The notes beneath the pieces are model-generated. The model saw only the letters and a program-made list of their open reading frames with translations. It did no database searches and was not told the DNA's origin. Below are positions 44,696 through 53,882 of a DNA stretch of 64,000 nt, piece by piece. The translations under genes were made by a program, and so were the position numbers. The stretch lies in contig CP004371.1 of NCBI GenBank assembly GCA_000597885.1, positions 1,938,501 through 2,002,500 on the forward strand, read 5' to 3'. The DNA comes from Flammeovirgaceae bacterium 311. GTDB taxonomy: Bacteria > Bacteroidota > Bacteroidia > Cytophagales > Cyclobacteriaceae. Each line of letters begins with the position of its first letter. Position 1 is the stretch's first letter.

Positions 44696-44735
44696 ATGGC
44701 TGCTTTCCTACAGATTACACAAATTATCTGCTGAT

Positions 44736-45488
44736 TTACTGTGAAGAGCTGCTTCTGCGAAGGTTATCGCACAGAATAGCAGTGGCGATGGCAACATTGA
44801 GCGATTCTGCTCCACCCCAGGCAGGTATGGTAATACGGCCCGCTAATTTAGAGCCCAGTTCCTGGGAAATTCCATGCGATTCGCTGCCCATGAGCAGGTA
44901 ACCTGCTTCGGGAAATGCAAATGTATGCACCGAAGCACCCTGAAGATCTGCTCCGTAAACGGGTTTATTCTCCCCCTCCAGAAAATGCAACAAGTTTGTA
45001 TAATGGGCACTTACCCGTGTAAAAGATCCCTTGGAGGCTGCAATAACTTTTGGATTATAAAAATCTACTGTAGTTTCGGAACAGATTAATTTCCGGATAC
45101 CATACCAGTCTGCTATGCGAATAATTGTGCCTAAGTTACCGGGATCGCCTACATCGTCGAGCAAAAGTGCCCATTCACCCGCTTCTGCCTTCAGGAGCTG
45201 TTCTTCCTGCATGTGCACTACTGCCAGCGCGGCATCGTTAGTTTGCAGGGTACCCAGTGCGGTAATCTCGGCAGCGCCGGCTTCAGCTATCTCAAAATCA
45301 GCAGACTTCAGGAAAGACAGGTGCTCCTGCAGAAACATTGGAGTAGCTACAAGCGTTTTTATGCTGTAGCCGGATTGTATAAGTTCCAGCACGCTTTTTA
45401 CCCCTTCAACCAAAAATAGATTTTCTTTTTTACGGTATTTTTTTTGGTGAAGAGAGCGAATTAAACTGCTTAGTTTTTTTGATATCAT
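44736..45488 (-). CDS. TrmH-family RNA 2'-O-methyltransferase
   Basis: 250 aa from the ATG at 45488. SPOUT-class enzyme with an N-terminal RNA-binding domain (SSLIRSLHQKKYRKKENLFL, then VEGVKSV) and the C-terminal knot motifs LLLDDVGDPGNLGTIIRIAD, LLMGSESHG and SLNVAIATAIL. Frames extended to 45575 are possible but the family N-terminus matches the inner ATG. RNA target not determinable. The start codon overlaps that of the divergent tamL gene: both ATGs share the bases of a CATG. Confidence 0.92.
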   Translation of the reverse strand: MISKKLSSLIRSLHQKKYRKKENLFLVEGVKSVLELIQSGYSIKTLVATPMFLQEHLSFLKSADFEIAEAGAAEITALGTLQTNDAALAVVHMQEEQLLKAEAGEWALLLDDVGDPGNLGTIIRIADWYGIRKLICSETTVDFYNPKVIAASKGSFTRVSAHYTNLLHFLEGENKPVYGADLQGASVHTFAFPEAGYLLMGSESHGISQELGSKLAGRITIPAWGGAESLNVAIATAILCDNLRRSSSSQ

Positions 45489-48054
45489 GACACGAAAATA
45501 TTGTTTCTTACGGGCATTTGTCCGCATATCTGTTTTTTTCTTTACGCTGGTTATTTTACAGGGCTGCCTGGGCATAAAGCATCTGGAAGAAAACGAATAC
45601 CTGCTCTACAATCAGCAAATTGAAGGAAATGATAAGGTCAGCGCGGAAGAACTAAATGATTTTTTCCGGCAGGAAGCCAATGTGCGCACCCCGCTTATAC
45701 CCTGGGCTCCTTATGTAAGCATTTATTACCTGGGCGAAAAATTTTACAATCCTGATAAGTTACGCCGCAAACGGGAAGAAACAGAAGAGAAATATAATAG
45801 AAGAATAGCCGAAGCACAGGAAGAAGGAAGGGATACACGGGTAGCCAGGCTGCAAAGCAAAAAAGAATCAAGAATTGAACGGATTAACCGTAACCTGGAA
45901 GATGGCAATATGCTGATGCGTATTGGTGAACCGGTGGCAGTATACGACAGCTCCCTAGCCGGACAAAGTGCCGACCAGATGAGACAATACCTGCACAACA
46001 ATGGCTTCTTTAATGCAGAAACCAGCTACTCTGCCGATACCAGTGGCCGTAAGGTTACGGTAACCTATCAGGTAGAGGAACAAACAGGCTATACCATAGA
46101 CACTGCCTGGATACAGATCAGCGACCAGAGGATCAGGAATTTGCTTAGCAACAACAGCGATCAAAGCTATATTGTAAAGGGCGAGCGCTACCAGCAGTCC
46201 AATCTTGCCGCTGAACGCAACAGAATCAGTGATCTGCTACGCGACAACGGCTATTATGAATTTAGCCAGCAGTATGTGGAATTTAATGTTGATTCTACCC
46301 TGGAGGAACATAGTGTATCCATTGTAACAGAAATTTTAAGGCCTGCCACACGTGGGTACCATAAGCAGTTTACCATAGATTCCGTCGTTTTTGTAACAGA
46401 CGCTACCGTTCGGGGAGATTTTGCAGGCAGAACCTCACAGGAAGTAAATGGCATCAGCTACCGTTTCTTTGAAGACAAATATTCTAAAAGGGTGCTGGAC
46501 AACAGGGTATTTTTACGTCCCGACAGCCTTTACAGCAGGTCAAGAACCCTGGAAACGCAAAAGCAGCTTTCTAACCTTGATAATTTCAGGTTCATCAACA
46601 TTAATTATGATACCAGCGGCGGCAGGTTTATCAGTTATATCTATGCCAATCCGCTTAAGCGCTTCCAGATGAGCCAGGAGCTTGGCTTTACCTACAGCGT
46701 AGGCATACCGGGCCCATTTTATACCACTACCTGGACCATGCGAAATGTTTTTGGAGGCCTGGAGAACCTGGAGTTTAATGCAAGGGCTGCAGTAGAAGGT
46801 ATCCCCTCTCCGGTAAATCCCTCTGCTTCTTTCAGAAGCACTCAGTTTGGTGGTAACCTGTCCCTGATCTTTCCGCAGTTTCTGTTCCCGCTCGGTAGCC
46901 GCCAGCGAAACAGGTTTGGCCACTACAACCCAAAAACACGCTTGCTGGTTGGTGCCAACTTTACTGACCGGCAGGTTTTCAGACGGAATACTTTTAATAC
47001 CTCGCTTAACTATACCTGGCAAACAGAAAGGCTACGCAGAGAAAACAGTTATAACCGTCTGTATACCTTTGTACCAATGGATATTAATATTATCCGCTCC
47101 AGCTTTAACCCACCCAATCCGGAAGACAACGAATTTTACCAGCAACTTCTGGACTGGCGCGACCAGGGCAACCCTTATATCTATTCATTCAACAACTCCT
47201 TCGTGAGCAGTATGTATGCTTTTGTTGTATTCAACAAAAACAACTACGGTACCTATACGCAGGAATCGCGCTACATTCGCCCCTATGTTGAGAGTGGCGG
47301 TACTACCCAGAACCTGATCAACTTTAGTTTTTTACGGGAAGCACATGCAGAAGGGCAAAGTGGGCTTGCCACCTACAGGTTTTTAAAATTCAGCAACGAC
47401 TACCGTAAGTATAACCCCCTAAGCAGAAATACCTCCCTTGCCTGGCGGATAAATGCCGGGGTGGCCATACCCTATGGCGATGGCAATATTGATATGGAAG
47501 GGAATGAAACGAAACCTACCCTGCCTTACGAAAAATTCTATTTTTCTGGTGGCAGTAACAGCATCAGGGCATTCAGACCCAGGCGTTTAGGACCCGGCGT
47601 GTATACCCCCAGCCCTTCACAGCAGGTGAGCGGAAATACCTACACCAACCTGATTGAGCAACCTGGCGAAGTATTATTTGAAGCGAGCATAGAGCATCGT
47701 CATAACATCTTCGGTTTTTTGAATGGTGCCATCTTTTTAGATGCCGGTAATGTGTGGCGCCTACAGAAAATAGACGCACTGCCAGGCAGCCAGTTTAAGA
47801 TTGATGAATTTTACCGCCAGATTGCACTTGGTACCGGTTACGGGTTTAGGCTGGATTTTTCATTCCTGATCATCAGGCTGGACCTTGGACTTAAGCTGTT
47901 TAACCCACAGAGTGTAAAAACACTGGATGATGGCTCCTACGACTACAGTGCCGGCTGGATCTTTGACAGCAATTATGGATCTAGACCCCAAGGAGGCAGC
48001 TTCTGGGATCAGGATCCCATTATTCTGAATATCGGTATTGGCTATCCTTTCTGA
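45487..48054 (+). CDS. tamL: TamL-type lipidated Omp85 outer-membrane protein
   Basis: 855 aa. The signal peptide ends LVILQGC, giving a lipidated N-terminal Cys, as in the lipoprotein TamA-like TamL of Bacteroidota. The N-terminal two-thirds hold POTRA-like repeats (for example NNGFFNAETSYSADTSGRKV), and the C-terminal third is the Omp85 barrel ending DQDPIILNIGIGYPF with a terminal aromatic residue. SGGSNSIRAFRPRRLGPG is the conserved barrel-loop motif. Expected role: outer-membrane protein insertion with a TamB partner, which is not in this window. The ATG lies within the CATG shared with trmH. Confidence 0.93.
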   Translation: MTRKYCFLRAFVRISVFFFTLVILQGCLGIKHLEENEYLLYNQQIEGNDKVSAEELNDFFRQEANVRTPLIPWAPYVSIYYLGEKFYNPDKLRRKREETEEKYNRRIAEAQEEGRDTRVARLQSKKESRIERINRNLEDGNMLMRIGEPVAVYDSSLAGQSADQMRQYLHNNGFFNAETSYSADTSGRKVTVTYQVEEQTGYTIDTAWIQISDQRIRNLLSNNSDQSYIVKGERYQQSNLAAERNRISDLLRDNGYYEFSQQYVEFNVDSTLEEHSVSIVTEILRPATRGYHKQFTIDSVVFVTDATVRGDFAGRTSQEVNGISYRFFEDKYSKRVLDNRVFLRPDSLYSRSRTLETQKQLSNLDNFRFININYDTSGGRFISYIYANPLKRFQMSQELGFTYSVGIPGPFYTTTWTMRNVFGGLENLEFNARAAVEGIPSPVNPSASFRSTQFGGNLSLIFPQFLFPLGSRQRNRFGHYNPKTRLLVGANFTDRQVFRRNTFNTSLNYTWQTERLRRENSYNRLYTFVPMDINIIRSSFNPPNPEDNEFYQQLLDWRDQGNPYIYSFNNSFVSSMYAFVVFNKNNYGTYTQESRYIRPYVESGGTTQNLINFSFLREAHAEGQSGLATYRFLKFSNDYRKYNPLSRNTSLAWRINAGVAIPYGDGNIDMEGNETKPTLPYEKFYFSGGSNSIRAFRPRRLGPGVYTPSPSQQVSGNTYTNLIEQPGEVLFEASIEHRHNIFGFLNGAIFLDAGNVWRLQKIDALPGSQFKIDEFYRQIALGTGYGFRLDFSFLIIRLDLGLKLFNPQSVKTLDDGSYDYSAGWIFDSNYGSRPQGGSFWDQDPIILNIGIGYPF

Positions 48055-48104
48055 TTCGAGCATATGCACAACCGTTTAGTTTAAATTTAATTTACCCCAT
48101 TTCA

Positions 48105-48139
48105 AAATCCCTGGCAGGCAATATCCCTTTCAGGGATTT
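48105..48139 (+). terminator. possible terminator of tamL
   Basis: AAATCCCTG and CAGGGATTT make a 9-bp stem with a 17-base loop, 51 bp past the stop. The T tract after it is short and interrupted, so this is tentative. Confidence 0.45.
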
Positions 48140-48253
48140 AATTTATTCAATATAATATTACAAGATTCAGGTAAGCTGGTGCTAAACTCCTGCAGAAGGC
48201 TATTAAACTAAAAGCTGTTTAGTATTTTTAGCGCTGATTATTTGAATCTTTAT

Positions 48254-49090
48254 ATGGATAATTTTAATGTAACTCTTATTGCCGATAACCTCTGGGAGCT
48301 GGCCCGGCTATACATTCCTAAATTTGTACTGGCCGTTCTTACCCTGGTAATTGGTCTTTGGCTTGCAAGCAAGTTCACAGCAATGGTACGCCGAGCCTTA
48401 ACTGCACGCAATATCGATCCCTCCCTTACGCCTTTCTTAACCAGCATTATCAAAATAGCGCTGGTAATAATGGTGCTGATCAGCGTTGCCAGCATGGTAG
48501 GCATAGAAACTACCTCTTTTGTAGCGGTGCTGGGTGCTGCGGGCCTGGCGATAGGCTTAGCCCTGCAGGGAAGCTTGTCTAATTTTGCCGGCGGAGTCCT
48601 GATCCTGTTCCTGAAACCATTCCGGGTAGGCGATGTAATAGAAGCCCAGGGTGTTACTGCTTCCGTCACAGAGATCCAGATTTTCCATACTTACCTTAGA
48701 ACTTTCGATTTCAAGGTGATCATCCTGCCGAACGGTAACCTGGCCAACGATAAAATCATTAATTACTCCCGTGAAAAAACCCGAATTGTAGAGTGGGTCT
48801 TTGGTATTAGCTATTCAGATAATATTGATCAGGCAAAAAATATAATACAGGAAGTGGTATTTAACGATCCTCGGGTGCTGAATGTTGACAACCCTTATAT
48901 TAATGTACTGGCGCTGGCCGATAGTTCGGTGAACATTAGGGTAAGAGCAGAGGTGCTGCAGGAAAATTACTGGCAGTTCTTTTTTGATATGAATGAGCAG
49001 GTGAAAAAGGCTTTCGATGCACAGGGTGTTACCATTCCTTTCCCACAACGCGATGTGCATTTACATCAGCCAAAAGTTAAACTTCAGTAG
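48254..49090 (+). CDS. MscS-family mechanosensitive channel
   Basis: 278 aa from the ATG at 48254; an in-frame TTG at 48242 adds 4 residues. Three membrane segments, then the pore-lining TM3 AAGLAIGLALQGSLSNFAGG with its Gly/Ala ridge and FRVGDVI, and a cytoplasmic beta domain (IILPNGNLANDKIINYSR). Homologous to E. coli MscS, which opens under hypo-osmotic stress. Ends with a strong terminator shared with the convergent lipoprotein gene. Confidence 0.94.
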   Translation: MDNFNVTLIADNLWELARLYIPKFVLAVLTLVIGLWLASKFTAMVRRALTARNIDPSLTPFLTSIIKIALVIMVLISVASMVGIETTSFVAVLGAAGLAIGLALQGSLSNFAGGVLILFLKPFRVGDVIEAQGVTASVTEIQIFHTYLRTFDFKVIILPNGNLANDKIINYSREKTRIVEWVFGISYSDNIDQAKNIIQEVVFNDPRVLNVDNPYINVLALADSSVNIRVRAEVLQENYWQFFFDMNEQVKKAFDAQGVTIPFPQRDVHLHQPKVKLQ

Positions 49091-49094
49091 ATAA

Positions 49095-49128
49095 AAAAAG
49101 CTGCCATACATGGGTATAGCAGCTTTTT
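49095..49128. terminator. bidirectional terminator between mscS-like gene and TonB-C lipoprotein gene
   Basis: AAAAAGCTGC and GCAGCTTTTT form a 10-bp stem with a 14-base loop, 4 bp past the channel stop and 22 bp from the end of the convergent gene. A and T tracts serve both directions. Confidence 0.88.
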
Positions 49129-49150
49129 GATATTTAAATTAAATTATCAG

Positions 49151-50686
49151 TTAGTCTTCGATATCAAAGCGGATTGGCATGATCATCATCATTTTTTCCG
49201 GCTCACCTTCCTGGTTTTCAGCCTGCCATCTGCCTGAAGTAGTATTAACAGCTCTTAAGCTTTCCTGCTTAAGGGCTTCCACTATTCTCTCTTTATCTTC
49301 GCCCTTGAATTCAATAAGATCTTCATTTGCAATCTCATCCTGAACTCCCTCCTGGGCTTTGTCAGTGAGTTTCATCATGCTCATCAGGGTGCCATCTTCT
49401 TTGGTCTGACGGATAATACCATCAATCACTTCAGCACTTTCTATTTCACCCTTTTCGTCTACTACAAACTGTACCAGTACAGTACCTTCCATTTTGGCAT
49501 CCTTCATTTCTTCCGGAAGCCTCATTTCTTCTTCAATCTCCTCTACCAGTTCGCTGTAGTTAACATCAGGACGAGCTGTTACAAAAGAGGCATTGGCATT
49601 GGAAATCTGGATATTAGCTCTGGCATCAGAAATCAGCGCTCTTTCCTCTTCGGTTAGCTGATCTTCAGGAAATGCGTACACTTCATAGACAACAACTGCA
49701 GTCTCGGGCAGTGTATTCAGGTCCTGATCTGTTACTCTGTTCGATTCTACCATGCTCCTATTGGTAGTACCTGTGGTAGCCATATTCTGGTTATCCAGGT
49801 TCACATTTGCATCATCTCTTCTGTTAACATCATCAGTTGTACCTACACCCTGAGTGTTTGACATCCTGTCTGCATTACGCATGGTTTCAGAAGCAGTATC
49901 TTCGCCTGTCGCATTCATATTATCATATGTATTTGCGCTTCCGGCATCAGATACATTTTGCCTGTTCATGCTCTCAGAAGACTGCATGTTGGTATTATTC
50001 ATTCCCTGATTAGCACCAGATTGCTGGCTACCAGTGGTTGTACCATACTGGTTACTTTGCATACCGCGTTCTTCCGCAGAAAGGCTGGCCAGCGATTCTT
50101 CAATAGCCTGGTTCACCTCAGAGAATTTCTGAATATGCCTGTCAATACTTGTTGAGGTACCTCCACCACTCATGGCATTAACGCTCCGCTGATTTGTAGA
50201 AGTAGAAGCTGTAGTGCCTGTACTTTGCTGAGTACCAGCTGTTGAAGTACCAGTACTATACTGTGTACCTGCAGTGGTAGATGTAGTTGCATCATCCTGT
50301 GCACTTACGGTTGTGCTGGTATTGATATTATCCTGGTTATCCTGCGTACCTGCAGCGGTAGTGGTTCCAGTAGTACCTGTGGTTGTGGTGCCAGTAATAG
50401 CTGTACCTTCGGTTCCTGTGGTAGTTGTAATACCTGTAGTTGATTCTGTTCCACTCATGGAAGCAGATTCATCGGCGGCATATTCACCTTCCACTACCGG
50501 GCGGTTAACATCCTGACGGTCTACACCAGTATTATATTCTGAATCTGTAGTTTCTACATCATTAGTAGCTACATCATCACTTCTTCTATCTTCACTAGTA
50601 GCACAAGCACCCATTACTAGCATACCAGACACTGCTAATGTGCTTGCCCAGTATTTCATCCAGTTTTTAACTATAGGCTTGTTCAT
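49151..50686 (-). CDS. lipoprotein with Thr/Gly-rich linker and TonB C-terminal-like domain
   Basis: 511 aa. A signal peptide with lipobox MGAC places the lipidated Cys at residue 28. Residues about 80-320 are low-complexity Thr/Ser/Gly/Gln/Asn repeats, a probable flexible linker, interrupted by DRHIQKFSEVNQAIEESLAS (183-202). The C-terminal 135 residues fit a TonB C-terminal domain: LPEEMKDAKMEGTVLVQFVV, then DEKGEIESAEVIDG, and ending MIMPIRFDIED, the TonB-C final strand. Unlike TonB it has no membrane helix but a lipid anchor. The leader and VNQAI block recur in the upstream 135-aa lipoprotein. Partner and function are unknown; plausible roles are envelope sensing or anchoring. Confidence 0.8.
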   Translation of the reverse strand: MNKPIVKNWMKYWASTLAVSGMLVMGACATSEDRRSDDVATNDVETTDSEYNTGVDRQDVNRPVVEGEYAADESASMSGTESTTGITTTTGTEGTAITGTTTTGTTGTTTAAGTQDNQDNINTSTTVSAQDDATTSTTAGTQYSTGTSTAGTQQSTGTTASTSTNQRSVNAMSGGGTSTSIDRHIQKFSEVNQAIEESLASLSAEERGMQSNQYGTTTGSQQSGANQGMNNTNMQSSESMNRQNVSDAGSANTYDNMNATGEDTASETMRNADRMSNTQGVGTTDDVNRRDDANVNLDNQNMATTGTTNRSMVESNRVTDQDLNTLPETAVVVYEVYAFPEDQLTEEERALISDARANIQISNANASFVTARPDVNYSELVEEIEEEMRLPEEMKDAKMEGTVLVQFVVDEKGEIESAEVIDGIIRQTKEDGTLMSMMKLTDKAQEGVQDEIANEDLIEFKGEDKERIVEALKQESLRAVNTTSGRWQAENQEGEPEKMMMIMPIRFDIED

Positions 50687-51297
50687 ATTGTAAATCTATT
50701 TGATTAAAAAATATTTTATATAAAAACTAATTCTAGTCCATTTACGAAAGTTAGTAGGTAAGGTTATAGACTTTGCAAAAATATTGTGAAGAAGCAACAG
50801 ATAAATTTTGATTTGTAGAACTATTCCACACTCCTATTTATATTATGCTTCTTATTTCCCCAAGTTCCCCAATGAATATTATAATTTTCACATATATGGT
50901 TTAGATATCACTGAAAAGGTAATCATAGCCCCAGTATTTTATCAGGAAAAGGTTTTCTCTTTGGAAACAGCCTGAGCTTTTTATGTGGCATCCCCATCGT
51001 CCGGGTTCATGGTAACAAGTAAAATTGTCTTCTGTAGCTGGTAAGATCAGAGAGTTAAAAAGAAATTACATACTTTTCGCTATTACTGAATAGAAAGAAG
51101 CATAATGAATAATTTTTATGAGCTGGAGAAAGAGGGATATTGAATAGTGCAGACTTAAATCAGTAATCTTCTCACCCTCAAATCAGAATATGCGCTTCCA
51201 GTGCAGTCACTCTTAAGTTGATTGTTTGCTACTCCTTTGAAAGCAAGATATGATTCTATTTTTATAGACTGCTCCAGGTATACAGGTACAAAAGAGA
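50687..51297. other. intergenic region, no gene recognised
   Basis: AT-rich spacer of about 610 bp upstream of the TonB-C lipoprotein gene. It may contain that gene's promoter, but no clear -7 box was found. A 71-codon minus-strand frame at 51155-51370 runs through a terminator hairpin and is not credible. Confidence 0.4.
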
Positions 51298-51346
51298 AAA
51301 ACCTCCGGCCTTCAAGTAATTTGTATTCTTGAAGGCCGGAGGTTTT
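51298..51346 (-). terminator. strong terminator of the 135-aa lipoprotein gene
   Basis: AAACCTCCGGCCTTCAAG and its exact complement form a stem of about 19 bp around an 11-base loop, 66 bp past the stop on the minus strand, followed by TTTTTCTCTTTT. It separates this gene from the paralogous lipoprotein downstream. Confidence 0.92.
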
Positions 51347-51412
51347 CGAAGTTTCAAATCTTACCAGCATGAGTTATGCCGATATTATAGCAGCTGCTCA
51401 ACCAGGAATATT

Positions 51413-51820
51413 TTATTCCATTGTATAATCATTGGAAACACCCTGCTCATATTCCATAGAAGCAAGGCTTGAACGAATTGCCTGGTTTACATCTGGATGC
51501 TGATCTAACAGCCTGTTTATATTTACTGAAGATGCGGACATGCTGCCGTTGTTCCAGTTTGAAGATGCTGTACTACTGCTTGCATTTGTATTATTAGCAG
51601 CACTCATATCCTGGTCTACAGTAGTTGTTTCTGTTGTTGCAACTCTATCTTCTGCATATTCATCAGTTTCAACTTCTCTGTTCACCATTTCCGTTTCAGG
51701 AGCGTACACCTCATCAGTTGTATTCTGATCGCTACCACATGCACCCAAAAGCATCATCCCAGATATTGCGAAAGTGCCGGCTACATATTTTGTCCAATTT
51801 TTTAATGTATACTTTTTCAT
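51413..51820 (-). CDS. small lipoprotein, paralogue of the TonB-C lipoprotein N-terminus
   Basis: 135 aa. Leader MKKYTLKNWTKYVAGTFAIS then GMMLLGAC, lipidated Cys at residue 28, the same length and pattern as the 511-aa neighbour (KNWxKY before the hydrophobic core). The mature part is acidic and Thr/Ser/Asn-rich, then INRLLDQHPDVNQAIRSSLA (residues 101-120), which aligns with DRHIQKFSEVNQAIEESLAS of the neighbour. It lacks the TonB-C domain. I recognise no named family. Separate transcript ending in a strong terminator. Confidence 0.82.
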   Translation of the reverse strand: MKKYTLKNWTKYVAGTFAISGMMLLGACGSDQNTTDEVYAPETEMVNREVETDEYAEDRVATTETTTVDQDMSAANNTNASSSTASSNWNNGSMSASSVNINRLLDQHPDVNQAIRSSLASMEYEQGVSNDYTME

Positions 51821-51821
51821 A

Positions 51822-51885
51822 CTCTAATGTGTTTTAGTTAAAATTTACTAACGGTTCTTAATTAATTTTACGCAATACATTAGAG
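51822..51885 (-). promoter_or_regulatory. inverted repeat spanning the leader of the 135-aa lipoprotein gene
   Basis: CTCTAATGT (51822-51830) and ACATTAGAG (51877-51885) are exact 9-bp inverted copies separated by 46 bases. On the minus strand the second arm ends 1 base before the ATG. It may be an operator or a leader structure affecting translation. Confidence 0.4.
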
Positions 51886-52378
51886 CAGGTTGTATGTAGC
51901 TGAAATTTAGATCTTTATAAAAGATAAGGATAAACAAATCATTTGATTATTGGTTGTTTATTGATAGTCTTCATCCCGCACACAGCAGCATTGCTCCAAC
52001 CGCCAAAGATTACAAAACACTATTCTTTTCTGAAGCCGGAAATTTATCAGGCTATACTTTTTTTACCGGAGCAGAGCGCAGTAATACAAAAAGGCATAGA
52101 AACCCTTACTGCTAAAAAAAAGTTAGTGATAAACAGCTGATTATAAAATATTAATAAAGCTGATTGTACAACAATAGAGCATGGCAAAGGTGAATAAATT
52201 GCTGCATCTTCACTACAATCCGTATATAAATCCATAAGATTAACCAGCGGCAGCAGTGCAGAAAGCTTTGCACCGGAAAGCCTGCTGAAAACCTCTTATG
52301 ATGCTACTGTACATTTGTGCATTAGTATTTGTGCATTAGTAGTTTCATAGAACTGCAGCCATTATTATATACATTTGC
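51886..52378. other. intergenic region with a 14-bp tandem duplication
   Basis: No credible gene. Short opposing frames at 51943-52140 and 52047-52235 show no family features. TTTGTGCATTAGTA occurs twice in tandem at 52314-52341, just past the 3' end of the PQQ dehydrogenase gene. Confidence 0.4.
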
Positions 52379-53677
52379 TTACCTGTTGCCACTTACCCGC
52401 CAGATGGTATTACTGGCATCATCAGAAACCAGCATACTGCCATCTGCCAGTATTTCAATATCTACCGGTCTTCCGTATACCTCTCCACTTGCCATATCAG
52501 CAATAAAGCCAGTCAGAAAATCTTCCGGCGCACCGGCCGGCCTGCCATTCTCAAAAGGAATAAACACCACCCGGTATCCATTTAGCTCAGAGCGGTTCCA
52601 GGAGCCATGCTGACCAACAAAAGCCCCTTTGTGATATCTTTCTGGAAAAGCCTGATGATCATAAAAAGCAAGCCCCAAAGAGGAAGTATGCGCACCCAGG
52701 GCCACATCCGGAACCAGTGTACGGGCCACCAGCCCGGGCTCCTGCCCCTTCATGCGGGGGTCTGGCTGCGGACCAAAATAGGCATAGGGCCAGCCATAGA
52801 AACCACCTTCTTTCACGCTGGTTACATAATCCGGCACCAGGTTATCACCCAGCTCATCCCGCTCGTTTACAGCCGTCCAAAGTACATTGCTAACCGGCTC
52901 CCAGGCCATGGGAACAGGGTTACGCAGGCCTGCTGCATAAACACGCTCGCCACTGCCATCGGGGTTGATCTCCAGAATGTTGGCCCTGCGTACCTCCTCT
53001 TCCATTCCGTACTCCCCGTTATTACTGGCGGAACCAACAGATACATATATTTTGGTGCCATCGGCACTGGCAAGCAGGTTGCGGGTCCAGTGATGGTTAT
53101 AACCTCCTGCAGGCAGGTCCAGAATCTTCTCTCCACTGCCGCTGATGCTGGTTTCTCCCTGCTGGTAAGGATAGCGCAGTACGCCATCAGTATTGGCAAC
53201 ATAAAAATAGTTATTGAGCACCAGCATACCGTAAGGCTGGTTCAGGCCAGACATAAATACACGCTGCAGTTCTGGCTTGCCGTCACTGTTATCATCACGG
53301 ATAATGGTGATGCGGTTGGCACTCTTCTCCTCATCGTCTGACTCCGCAATAAAAATATCGCCATTGGGTGCTACGTAAATATTACGGGGATGCTCCAGTC
53401 CATCGGCAAATTTAGTTACCGTAAAACCTGCCGGTGCCTTGGGTGTATTATTATCTGACCAGCCAATTACCTTACTTTTTTTAGTATTTGATGCGGTTTT
53501 ATAAGGTAGCGGCAGTGTATCTGCCGTTACCTGCAGGCCATAGGTGGCCAGTGAGTCTTCCCTGGCCATAGCATCGCTAACAGAAGCTCCGCCTGCACTT
53601 TCATTTATTCTGGAGGAGCAGGCTTCTGCACCTAGCAGCAGCACTAAAAGTGCGCAGCTGTTTAAAAATATTTTCAT
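52379..53677 (-). CDS. PQQ-dependent sugar dehydrogenase-like lipoprotein
   Basis: 432 aa lipoprotein (lipobox LLGAEAC, Cys20). The mature part is a six-bladed propeller of the soluble glucose/sorbosone dehydrogenase family: GLEHPRNIYVAPNGDIFIAE, LNQPYGMLVLNNYFYVANTD, GGYNHHWTRNLLASADGTKI, and the end-of-domain FVGQHGSWNRSELNGYRVVF. The HHW and the histidine-containing blade fit the PQQ and Ca binding site. Oxidises an aldose in the periplasm if the cofactor is present; PQQ synthesis genes are not in the window, so the natural cofactor and substrate are not shown. Single gene. Confidence 0.88.
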   Translation of the reverse strand: MKIFLNSCALLVLLLGAEACSSRINESAGGASVSDAMAREDSLATYGLQVTADTLPLPYKTASNTKKSKVIGWSDNNTPKAPAGFTVTKFADGLEHPRNIYVAPNGDIFIAESDDEEKSANRITIIRDDNSDGKPELQRVFMSGLNQPYGMLVLNNYFYVANTDGVLRYPYQQGETSISGSGEKILDLPAGGYNHHWTRNLLASADGTKIYVSVGSASNNGEYGMEEEVRRANILEINPDGSGERVYAAGLRNPVPMAWEPVSNVLWTAVNERDELGDNLVPDYVTSVKEGGFYGWPYAYFGPQPDPRMKGQEPGLVARTLVPDVALGAHTSSLGLAFYDHQAFPERYHKGAFVGQHGSWNRSELNGYRVVFIPFENGRPAGAPEDFLTGFIADMASGEVYGRPVDIEILADGSMLVSDDASNTIWRVSGNR

Positions 53678-53882
53678 GATTGATTTTTTCTAATGATTGA
53701 TCCCGGTGATGTTCAAACAGCAATTCAAACCGGCTTGTGCAAAAAATGTTGCCAGATGCAACATATTCGCTCCTAAAAAAAATTGACTGCCCGCTATTTT
53801 CCGGGCACACTTACCCCTGGCAGATGCACAGGCTCCTATCCCCTGCTCAGGCTACAGGCATAGTGCTTCACTGAATAATATG

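Noticed and set aside
51155-51370. 71-codon minus-strand frame near the lipoprotein gene
   Set aside because: Crosses the strong terminator hairpin at 51298-51346.
51943-52235. Opposing short frames (65 and 62 codons)
   Set aside because: AT-rich, overlapping each other on opposite strands, no recognisable family.
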